From positions 124,001 to 188,000 of the forward strand of contig NZ_BSTJ01000005.1 of the NCBI RefSeq assembly GCF_030269445.1: a stretch of 64,000 nucleotides of DNA, given 5' to 3'. This document shows, piece after piece, positions 43,149 through 50,187 of the stretch. Source of the stretch: Actinoallomurus iriomotensis. GTDB taxonomy: Bacteria > Actinomycetota > Actinomycetes > Streptosporangiales > Streptosporangiaceae. Positions within the stretch are counted from its first letter, which is position 1. Each line of letters starts with the position of its first letter. Below the pieces are notes generated by a model, which saw only the letters and a list, made by a program, of their open reading frames with translations, was not told where the DNA came from and did no database searches. The translations under genes and the position numbers were made by a program.

Positions 43149-44074
43149 ACGCGACCCTGCACACCACCGACGGACGCAGCGTCCTGCGGTTCGAACGCCG
43201 CCTCGCGCACCCGGTGGAGAAGGTTTGGCGCGCGGTCACCGACCCGGCCGAGATGGCGCACTGGTTCCCCGCCATCGTCGAGATGGATCCGCGCCCCGGC
43301 GGCCGGATCCGCTACACCTACCCGGCCGGCGAGGCGGCGCCCGACGAAGGGCGGATCATCGAACTGGACCCGCCCCGGGTGTTCGCCCTCACCTGGAACG
43401 GCGACGCGCTGCGCATGGAGCTGACACCCGACGGCACCGGCACCCGGCTGGTCTTCACCCACACCTTCACCGACCGGCCCATGGCCGGCAGCTTCGCCAC
43501 CGGCTGGGAGACCTGCCTCGGCGCGCTGGACAAGACCCTCGCCGGACCCGTCGAAGGCTCCCTCATCGCGCCCGAACGCTACGCCGAACGCCACGACGCC
43601 TACGTCGCGCGGTTCGGCCTGGGGGAGGGCACCCTGCGCGCCGGCGACGGCACGATCCGGTTCGAACGGCTGCTGCCCCATCCGGTCGAGCAGGTCTGGC
43701 CGGCGCTGACGCGTACCGAGAACGGGGAACCGGCCGTCGGCGGGCCGCCGCCGCTGCCCGCCACCAACGCCTACGTCCCCGCCGGCGACCTCACCGCCGT
43801 CCGCGACGAACAGCTGCTGGAGTACGCCTGGCTCCGCGACGGCGCACCGGCCGGGCGGGTGCGCTGGGAACTGACCGGCGGGCACCCGGCCGGCACCCGG
43901 GTCGTGCTCACCCAGACCGGCCCCGCCGACGAGCCCGCCACCACGCTGGCCGCCTGGCACACCCACCTGGAGGTGCTCGCCGACCACCTGCGCGGCGTCA
44001 CCCACTGCCCCTGGCCCAAGGAGCGCACCGAGGAACTGGCCGCGCGCTACGCCGGGCGGGCCGAGGCCAGGTAG
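43145..44074 (+). CDS. SRPBCC (AHSA1-like) protein with two tandem domains
   Basis: A 309-residue protein made of two START/SRPBCC domains in tandem. The first starts VLRFERRLAHPVEKVWRAVT with AHWFPAIVEMDPRPGGRIRY and FTHTFTDRPMAGSFATGWE; the second starts IRFERLLPHPVEQVWPALTR and reads VRWELTGGHPAGTRVVLTQT. Most AHSA1-like partners of ArsR genes have a single domain. Such folds bind hydrophobic ligands or clients. It is translationally coupled to the ArsR gene. Its last 28 bases overlap the convergent methyltransferase-like gene. Confidence 0.88.
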   Translation: MNATLHTTDGRSVLRFERRLAHPVEKVWRAVTDPAEMAHWFPAIVEMDPRPGGRIRYTYPAGEAAPDEGRIIELDPPRVFALTWNGDALRMELTPDGTGTRLVFTHTFTDRPMAGSFATGWETCLGALDKTLAGPVEGSLIAPERYAERHDAYVARFGLGEGTLRAGDGTIRFERLLPHPVEQVWPALTRTENGEPAVGGPPPLPATNAYVPAGDLTAVRDEQLLEYAWLRDGAPAGRVRWELTGGHPAGTRVVLTQTGPADEPATTLAAWHTHLEVLADHLRGVTHCPWPKERTEELAARYAGRAEAR

Positions 44075-44694
44075 ACCACGTCGGGTTCGCCGCGGGGCAC
44101 CGGCACCGCGTGGGCGGCGACGTCGGCGAACCGCTCGCGCAGCAGCGCCTCGAACACCGGCGCGGCGCCGGCGCTCCAGACCGCCAGCACCCCGCCCGGC
44201 CGCAGCCGCCCGGCCAGCAGCGCGAGACCCTCCGGCCCGTACAGGGCGGCGTTGCCCTCGGTGACCGTCCAGTCCGGCCCGTTGTCGATGTCCAGGCACA
44301 CCGCGTCGAAGGCGGCCTTGCTCGTGCGCAGCCACGCCGCCAGGTCGGCGCGTTCGACGCGCACGAGCGGGTCGGACAGGGCGCCGCCGGAGAAGGGCCG
44401 CAGGTGCGTCTCGTGCCAGCCGATGACCGCCGGCTCGCGTTCGATGACCGTCACCGACCGCGCGTACGGGGAACGCAGCGCCTCGGCGAGGGTGAAGCCC
44501 ACACCCAGCCCGCCGATCAGGACGTCCGCGGGCCGCGCCAGGCGTTCGAGCGGCGCGCGGACCAGCAGGCGCTCGGACTCACCGGCGCGAGTGTCCATGA
44601 GGAACACGCCGTTGCTGATGATCTCCAGATGCCGGCCGTCGCCGCGCAGCACCAGCTCGCCGTTCTCCCCGTCCCGGCGCTCGTAGACCTCCAC
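44047..44694 (-). CDS. Spermidine synthase-like/SAM-dependent methyltransferase fold protein
   Basis: A 215-residue Rossmann-fold protein of the spermidine-synthase-like group. It has EIISNGVFLMDTRAGESERL, the nucleotide-binding GGLGVGFTLAEALRSPYARS, the acidic turn VIEREPAVIGWHETHL, and DAVCLDIDNGPDWTVTEGNA, followed by LAGRLRPGGVLAVWS. It could use S-adenosylmethionine or its decarboxylated form; without the second substrate's pocket being clear, neither polyamine synthesis nor methylation can be asserted. Encoded alone, overlapping the SRPBCC gene tail to tail. Confidence 0.82.
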   Translation of the reverse strand: MEVYERRDGENGELVLRGDGRHLEIISNGVFLMDTRAGESERLLVRAPLERLARPADVLIGGLGVGFTLAEALRSPYARSVTVIEREPAVIGWHETHLRPFSGGALSDPLVRVERADLAAWLRTSKAAFDAVCLDIDNGPDWTVTEGNAALYGPEGLALLAGRLRPGGVLAVWSAGAAPVFEALLRERFADVAAHAVPVPRGEPDVVYLASARPA

Positions 44695-44742
44695 GCGGCC
44701 TCACCCTACCGAGTCGGAGCGCTCCTGAAAGCGGGCGCCGGG

Positions 44743-45042
44743 TCAGGTCCGGGGCCGCCACGGCGAGTCCGGCTGGGTCGGGCGCGGGGCGACGGCCACG
44801 CGCAGCCCGTACGTGGGGGTGTCGCCGTACGGCGGCGGCACGGGACCCAGATAGACATGGCCGGTCATGTGACACCAGGCGGCCAGGTCCAGCGGTGCGG
44901 CCGGATCGGCGGCGATGAGGTGGACGATCGTCCCGGCGGGCAGTACGGCCAGCCGTCCGCGCAGCTCCAGCAGGAGCCGCACGCAGGCGCGGTCGCCACC
45001 GTCGATCACTACCGGGGTGGAGCCGGTATCGGTGTCGGTCAT
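44743..45042 (-). CDS. TusA-like sulfurtransferase-family protein
   Basis: A 99-residue small protein of the TusA/SirA-like fold: VVIDGGDRACVRLLLELRGR carries the single Cys in the usual place, then LPAGTIVHLIAADPAAPLDL and AAWCHMTGHVYLG. In TusA the Cys carries a persulfide for tRNA thiolation or molybdopterin synthesis; the role of actinomycete versions is unclear. The ATG at 45,042 follows GAGGGGAC. It is transcribed alone, 124 bases after the GNAT gene. Confidence 0.75.
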   Translation of the reverse strand: MTDTDTGSTPVVIDGGDRACVRLLLELRGRLAVLPAGTIVHLIAADPAAPLDLAAWCHMTGHVYLGPVPPPYGDTPTYGLRVAVAPRPTQPDSPWRPRT

Positions 45043-45166
45043 GACGTCCCCTCGGGTGGTTCATCGGCTGCGGACGGTGGTGACACCGGCCGGGACGATG
45101 ATCAAAGAGCGTACGCCACCGGCCACGGCGGCGGCCGGAACCTGGTTTCGGCGCGGGCGCGCCCGG

Positions 45167-45868
45167 TCACGGTGTGCGGAAGCCCCGGAAGGTCACGGGC
45201 TCGCGGGTCGTGAAGCCGAGCCGCTCGTAGAGGGTGATCGCGCCGGTGTTCGTCTCGGCCACGTGCAGGAAGGGACGTTCGCCACGCGCCAGGACCCGTG
45301 CGACGAGCGCGCCGACGAGGCGGGCGGCGTGGCCTCGCCCCCGTGCCTCCGGAGCCGTGCAGACGGCGCTGATCTCGGTCCAGCCCGGCGGCCGGAGACG
45401 TTCGCCCGCCATCGCGACCAACGTGCCGTTGTCGCGGACGCCGAGGTAGGTGCCGAGTTCGTGGGTGCGCGACCAGAACGGCCCCGGGCGGGTCCGCCCG
45501 GCCAGGTCGAGCATCTCGGGCACGCTGTCCGCGCCCAGTTCGACGACACCGGTGACGGGCTCGGCCCACGGGTGATCGGGCCGGCCGTCGCCGGGCCAGA
45601 TCATCTGCCGGCCTTCGAGGACGAAGACCGGCTCCCAGTCCGGCGGCGGTGTCGCCGGGCAGCTGAACATGTCGGCGAACCCGCCCGGGCCCAGCAGCCG
45701 GGACAGGTCGGCCCACTCCGCCGGACCGGGGTCGGCGGGCACCGCGCAGAAGGTCGCGACTCCCGGCAGGTAGGTCGCGGCCCGGCCGAACCGGCGGGCG
45801 AGGCGCGCGTGGTGACCGCGAAGCGATTCGCCCACCGGATCCTCGAGCGCGGCTTCACGATTCACCAT
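45167..45868 (-). CDS. GNAT family N-acetyltransferase
   Basis: A 233-residue acetyltransferase. The acetyl-CoA-binding core is in the C-terminal half: ISAVCTAPEARGRGHAARLV (motif A with R-G-x-G), then FLHVAETNTGAITLYERLGF (motif B). The N-terminal half (PGVATFCAVPADPGPAEW) is a specific extension found in actinomycete relatives. Target amine unknown. It follows the radical SAM gene on the same strand, 58 bases downstream, and might be transcribed with it. Confidence 0.88.
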   Translation of the reverse strand: MVNREAALEDPVGESLRGHHARLARRFGRAATYLPGVATFCAVPADPGPAEWADLSRLLGPGGFADMFSCPATPPPDWEPVFVLEGRQMIWPGDGRPDHPWAEPVTGVVELGADSVPEMLDLAGRTRPGPFWSRTHELGTYLGVRDNGTLVAMAGERLRPPGWTEISAVCTAPEARGRGHAARLVGALVARVLARGERPFLHVAETNTGAITLYERLGFTTREPVTFRGFRTP

Positions 45869-45926
45869 CGACGTGCGGCACCTCCCGTATCGCGCGGAAC
45901 CATCAGCATCGGGTACGGGCCCGGCG

Positions 45927-47822
45927 TCACAGGAGCGGCAGCTGCTCGGCGACCGGCCCCGGGGCGGCCGGCGGAGGAGACGGGGCGGACAGGCGGCGGG
46001 GGTTGCGGCGGCCTCCGATGCCGTACTTTTCGGCCAGTTCGGCGACCTTGGCGGAGATGCGCCGCTGGTAGTCCTTGGGGACGTACGCGCCGCGCCCGTA
46101 CAGCCGCTCGTACGGGGCGACCAGCTCGGGACGGCACTCGCGCAGCCACCGCATGAACCACTCGCGCGCGCCCGGGCGCAGGTGCAGCGCGATCGCCGAC
46201 ACCGAGGACGCGCCCGCCTCGGCGATGCGGCGGACCGCCGCGTCCAGCTGCCGGGGCGTGTCGGTCAGGTACGGCAGGATCGGGCCCATCAGCACGCCGC
46301 AGCCGATGCCGTGCTCGACGAGCGTGGCGCACACCTCCAGGCGTTTGAGCGGGCTCGGCGTGCCCGGCTCGATCAGCCGCCACAGCTCCTTGTCGACGAA
46401 ACCCACCGACACGGCCGCGCCCACCTCGGTGCGCTCGGCGGCCTCCTCCAGCAGCGGCAGGTCGCGCAGGATCAACGACCCCTTGGTCAGGATCGAGAAG
46501 GGGTTGGCGTGGTCGCGCAGCGCCTCGATGATGCCCGGCATCAGCCGGTAGCGGCCCTCGGCCCGCTGGTAGCAGTCGACATTGGTGCCCATCGCGATGT
46601 GCTCACCGGCCCACCGGGGCGCGGCCAGTTCCCGGCGGACGAGCTCGGGCGCGTTGACCTTCACCACGATCTGGGAGTCGAAGTCCTGACCGGTGTCGAA
46701 GTCCAGGTAGCGGTGGGTGCCCCGGGCGAAGCAGTTGTGCGAGACGACGCCGTTCGCGATGAAGTCGCCCGTCCCCGTGGTGATGTCGTACATCGGCACG
46801 TCGATGCCGATCGCTTCGACGGACGCGACGCCCAGCTCGGCACTGCTCTTGAGCGCGACGCCTTCGATGTCCCGCTTCCGGGTGATCGCGGGGTCGGTCA
46901 GATGGAAGAACCTCAGATGTTCGGCGAGGCCACCCGGCAGCCGGACAACGCCCAGCGACCGCCGGTGCGGTCGCTCGACGGTGTGGTCGAATCCGAGACG
47001 TTCCAGGCTGCTCGTGATCGCATGGCTGGTGTCCGGGTCGCGGTGGGGGATGCGCAGGACACCGCCTGAGCAGCTTCCCTCGGCGTCGAAGATGCCGGCG
47101 AGGAAGCCCTTCCGCCATTCGTCCGTCGTAATGTCGGGCCAGGCGATCAGACGCTCGGCGGGGACACCGAGATCCTCCAGGAAGAACCGCGCGCGACGCA
47201 GGGCCTCATGGCCAGGAGAAGATGCGCATGACCCGAGATTCACGCCGCCGCGCAGCAATCCGCACAGATAGCCGAACCGGTAGTCCGCCTCATTCTTCGG
47301 AGGAGCGGCGAACCCGCCCGTCCCCACCAACCTGCTGTCGAGCTTCAGGTGCGGGCGCTGGTCGGTGCCGGTGACGTACCTCCATCCGAGGTCGCTCAGG
47401 AAACGGTGATCGCCACTGGCGATCAGCTCGGTTCCGTCCTTCAAGCGGATGCGATATGCGGGCTTGACCGTTTTCCAGTGCGCCAGCACCTCCGTCACGA
47501 CATAGCGACGAGAGGAGCCCTTGACCTCCGTGCCGTAGATGGCGTCGCCGACGCGCAGGTCCCGAATCGGCTTGGTGCGCCCATCCGCCATGAGGATCGG
47601 CGTTTCGCCATATAGGCAATAAATACATGCATGACTGCAGCCCCGGTAGGGGTTGATCGTCCAGGTGAACGGCACCCGTGAGGCGCCGGGCACCTTGTTG
47701 ATGATCGACTTGGCGCGGATCTCGTGGAAGGTGATCCCGCGGAACTCCGGCGTGTCGACCGTCACCGGCCGGCCGAACAGGCCCGGCTCCTGGCCGTCGA
47801 GTGACAAAGCGTCCCAGCGCAT
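45927..47822 (-). CDS. Rv2578c-family radical SAM protein containing an intein
   Basis: A 631-residue precursor. Exteins (336 residues after splicing) match the Rv2578c family: MRWDALSLDGQEPGLFG, FHEIRAKSIINKVPGASRVP, TINPYRGCSHACIY, then CFARGTHRYLDFDTGQDFDS, MGTNVDCYQRAEGRYRLMPG and ILTKGSLILRDLPLLEEAA. The [4Fe-4S]/S-adenosylmethionine motif C-x3-C-x2-C is formed by Cys62, Cys66 and the first residue after the intein, so the cluster site exists only after protein splicing. The reaction catalysed by this family is not known. The ATG at 47,822 starts the conserved MRWD; another ATG lies 18 bases upstream. A DHFR-like gene precedes it. Confidence 0.95.
   Translation of the reverse strand: MRWDALSLDGQEPGLFGRPVTVDTPEFRGITFHEIRAKSIINKVPGASRVPFTWTINPYRGCSHACIYCLYGETPILMADGRTKPIRDLRVGDAIYGTEVKGSSRRYVVTEVLAHWKTVKPAYRIRLKDGTELIASGDHRFLSDLGWRYVTGTDQRPHLKLDSRLVGTGGFAAPPKNEADYRFGYLCGLLRGGVNLGSCASSPGHEALRRARFFLEDLGVPAERLIAWPDITTDEWRKGFLAGIFDAEGSCSGGVLRIPHRDPDTSHAITSSLERLGFDHTVERPHRRSLGVVRLPGGLAEHLRFFHLTDPAITRKRDIEGVALKSSAELGVASVEAIGIDVPMYDITTGTGDFIANGVVSHNCFARGTHRYLDFDTGQDFDSQIVVKVNAPELVRRELAAPRWAGEHIAMGTNVDCYQRAEGRYRLMPGIIEALRDHANPFSILTKGSLILRDLPLLEEAAERTEVGAAVSVGFVDKELWRLIEPGTPSPLKRLEVCATLVEHGIGCGVLMGPILPYLTDTPRQLDAAVRRIAEAGASSVSAIALHLRPGAREWFMRWLRECRPELVAPYERLYGRGAYVPKDYQRRISAKVAELAEKYGIGGRRNPRRLSAPSPPPAAPGPVAEQLPLL
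46734..47618 (-). other. Intein with LAGLIDADG-type endonuclease domain
   Basis: Residues 69-363 of the radical SAM precursor (295 residues). The N-terminal splice block is CLYGETPILMADGRTKPIRD followed by LRVGDAIYG; block B is GTELIASGDHRFLSD with the His; block F/G is MYDITTGTGDFIANGVVSHN, and the next residue is Cys, so all splicing residues (Cys1, block B His, penultimate His, Asn, Cys+1) are present. Between them are two LAGLIDADG-like helices: RFGYLCGLLRGGVN, which lacks the acidic residue, and FLAGIFDAEGS, which has it. Splicing is predicted active, homing cleavage doubtful. Confidence 0.93.
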
Positions 47823-47941
47823 CCGCCCATGGTAGAACATACGTTCGAGGTGAATCCGCTGGGGTGCGTCGAACTTTGTGGCGAGGTCCGAGGTCGACCC
47901 TCGGATCGGCCCGAAGCCCGGGCCGGTCCGAGGTCGGGTAC

Positions 47942-48505
47942 TCAGCGCCTGGTCTCGTACCTGGTCAGGAGCACGCCGTCGGGAAACGTCCGGGTCTCCA
48001 CCAGGGTCAGGTTCACCCAGTTGTCCAGCGCCGTGAAGAACGGCGTGCCGCCGCCCACCAGGACCGGTGCGGTGACCAGCACGTACTCGTCGATCAGCCC
48101 GGCCCGCATGGCCGCCGCGGCGAGGGTGGCGCCGCCGATGTCCATGGGGCCGCCGTCCTCGGCCCTGAGCCGGGTGATCTCGGTGACCGCGTCGCCGGTG
48201 ACCAGGCGGGTGTTCCAGTCGACCGTGCTGGTCCTCGAGGAGAACACCACCTTCGGCATGTCCCGCCAGCGGCGGGCGTACTCGATCTCCGCCGGTGTGG
48301 CGCCCGGCCGCTGGTCGGCGGTCGGCCAATGGGAGCTCATCGTCTCCCACAGCCTGCGCCCGTACAGCGCCAGGCCCGTCGCCCCCACCCGGTCGGACCA
48401 CCACTGGAACAGCTCGTCGCTCGGCACGCTCCAGCCGAGATCGTCGCCGGGCGCGGCGATGTAGCCGTCCAGGCTCAGGTTCATGCCAAAGGTCAGTCTC
48501 CGCAT
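47942..48505 (-). CDS. Dihydrofolate reductase family protein
   Basis: A 187-residue DHFR/RibD-C-type reductase, the third in this window. It reads RRLTFGMNLSLDGYIAAPGD, LALYGRRLWETMSSHWP, KVVFSSRTSTVDWNTRLV, the nucleotide-binding PMDIGGATLAAAAMRAGLID and VLVGGGTPFFTALD. Members are often annotated as deaminase-reductases; the substrate is unknown. It precedes the radical SAM gene by 119 bases on the same strand. Confidence 0.9.
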   Translation of the reverse strand: MRRLTFGMNLSLDGYIAAPGDDLGWSVPSDELFQWWSDRVGATGLALYGRRLWETMSSHWPTADQRPGATPAEIEYARRWRDMPKVVFSSRTSTVDWNTRLVTGDAVTEITRLRAEDGGPMDIGGATLAAAAMRAGLIDEYVLVTAPVLVGGGTPFFTALDNWVNLTLVETRTFPDGVLLTRYETRR

Positions 48506-48621
48506 GGCGTCAGCCTCCCGTAAGTCGGTACTCGGCCTACAAGACCAGCACGGTGCGGAAAAATCATCGGTACGGGGGCGCCCCGGTGTGTCCCCACAGC
48601 CGGAGACCGAGAGGACCGCCG

Positions 48622-49029
48622 ATGACCGTTCCGTTGCCCAGGACGCAATACACGCCGCTGGTGCGCACCGGCTTCGCCGATCCGGCCGCGTGGGAAGCCC
48701 TGCGCACGGTGGTCGAGACGCCGAACGAGTACGAGTTCCTCGCTCACGTCGACTACATCGACGACCCGGCCTACCGCGACCTGCCGCCGGAGCGGATCCT
48801 CGAGCTGACCCCGGACGGGCATCCGATCGTGATCGTCGCCGACGACACCGCCCTCGGCTCGCCTGAGATGCCGCTGCTGGTCATCGACCTGCGCGCCGAG
48901 CGCGGGCGGGCGGTCCGGGTGATCGCCGAGAGACTGTGGAGCATCGAGAACAACCTGTCGATCTCCAACATGGACTTCGCCGAGTTCGCCGGCGCCGCCG
49001 GCGAGGACGGGATCTTCCGCGGCTTCTAG
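48622..49029 (+). CDS. DUF6924-type small protein
   Basis: A 135-residue protein matching a widespread actinomycete family of unknown function: TPLVRTGFADPAAWEALRTV, HVDYIDDPAYRDLPPERILE, PLLVIDLRAERGRAVRVIAE and the strongly conserved LWSIENNLSISNMDFAEFAG near the C-terminus, ending GIFRGF. It looks like a compact alpha/beta domain without signal or membrane segments. The ATG follows GAGAGGACCGCC. It ends tail-to-tail with the site-2 protease gene, the two stop codons overlapping within four bases (CTAG). Confidence 0.8.
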   Translation: MTVPLPRTQYTPLVRTGFADPAAWEALRTVVETPNEYEFLAHVDYIDDPAYRDLPPERILELTPDGHPIVIVADDTALGSPEMPLLVIDLRAERGRAVRVIAERLWSIENNLSISNMDFAEFAGAAGEDGIFRGF

Positions 49030-50123
49030 GAGGCCGGCAGGCGTTCGAGCGCGCGCGTCAGGTCGCGGGGCGTGACGATGCCGACGAGGCGCTCGCCGTC
49101 GAAGACCAGCAGGCGTTCGCGGGCGAGGCGGGGCAGCAGTTCGGCCAGCGAGGTCTGCGCCGCGGTGCGCCCGGCCTCCTCCACGACCGCGCCGACCGGC
49201 GCGGACGGGTCCTGCTCGCCGATCCGCTCGGCGGTCACGATGCCGCGGACGACACCCTCGTCCACCAGCGGGTAGGCGGTGTGACGGTGGCGGGGCAGCA
49301 TCTCCCGCGAGAACTCCGCCGCCGTCATCGAGCCCGAAACCGTGAAGGGGTCCGGCGTCATGATCCGGCCGATCGTGATGCCCTCCAGGCGGGCGATCAC
49401 GCGGGCCTGGCCCGCCTCCATCCCGGCCGCGGCGATCAGGAACCAGCCGATGACGATGAGCCACAGCCCGCTGAAGGTCCACAGCGACACGTAGAACCCG
49501 GCCACCATCGCGGCCCAGCCGAACCCGCGGCCGGTCTGGGCGGCGTGCAGGGTCGCCTTCGTACGGTCGCCGGACAGCCGCCACAGCAGGGCGTGCACGA
49601 GCCGCCCGCCGTCCAGCGGCGCCGCCGGGATCACGTTGAACAGGGCCAGCACCACGTTGATCGCCGCCAGCCAGGCCAGGCATCCGGCGACCAGGCCCTC
49701 CACGCCCGCCAGCAGCAGGACCGCGGACCCGGCGGCCAGCACCACGCCCAGCAGTAGACTCACCAGAGGTCCGGCCCCCGCGATCCGCAGTTCGGCGCCC
49801 GGGCTGTCCGGTTCGCCCTCGAACCGCGCCACCCCGCCCAGCAGCCACAAGGTGATGCCGTCGACGGTCAGCCCGTTGCGGCGCGCCACGACGGCGTGCG
49901 CGAGTTCGTGCGCGAGCAGCGACGCCATGAACGCCGCGGCGGTGACCAGCCCGCCGAGGACGTACACGACCGGGTGCAGGCCCTTGTAGGACTGGGGCAG
50001 GCGGTCGGCGGCCAGGCCATACGCCAGAAGAGTGAAGACGACGAGGACGGTCCAGTTGACGCCGACGCGCACGCCGACGATCCGGCCCAGCCGGAAGGTG
50101 TCGTTCATCCGCCGCCGCCTCAT
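49026..50123 (-). CDS. Site-2 protease family metalloprotease with CBS pair
   Basis: A 365-residue intramembrane zinc protease of the S2P group-3 (SpoIVFB/Rip3-like) type. The zinc motif HELAH is at residues 72-76 in ASLLAHELAHAVVARRNG, and the third ligand is in NVIPAAPLDGGRLVH. About six membrane helices surround them. A C-terminal pair of CBS domains (TPDPFTVSGSMTAAEFSREM, LLVFDGERLVGIVTPRDLTR) suggests control by an adenine nucleotide. It would cut a transmembrane anti-sigma factor or other membrane protein; the substrate is not encoded alongside. The ATG at 50,123 follows AAGGGC. Confidence 0.92.
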   Translation of the reverse strand: MRRRRMNDTFRLGRIVGVRVGVNWTVLVVFTLLAYGLAADRLPQSYKGLHPVVYVLGGLVTAAAFMASLLAHELAHAVVARRNGLTVDGITLWLLGGVARFEGEPDSPGAELRIAGAGPLVSLLLGVVLAAGSAVLLLAGVEGLVAGCLAWLAAINVVLALFNVIPAAPLDGGRLVHALLWRLSGDRTKATLHAAQTGRGFGWAAMVAGFYVSLWTFSGLWLIVIGWFLIAAAGMEAGQARVIARLEGITIGRIMTPDPFTVSGSMTAAEFSREMLPRHRHTAYPLVDEGVVRGIVTAERIGEQDPSAPVGAVVEEAGRTAAQTSLAELLPRLARERLLVFDGERLVGIVTPRDLTRALERLPAS

Positions 50124-50187
50124 GAGAGTGCCCTTGCTGAACCGATACCCGGATGCGGGCCCGGACTCTCCGGCAGAATGCCATCCC

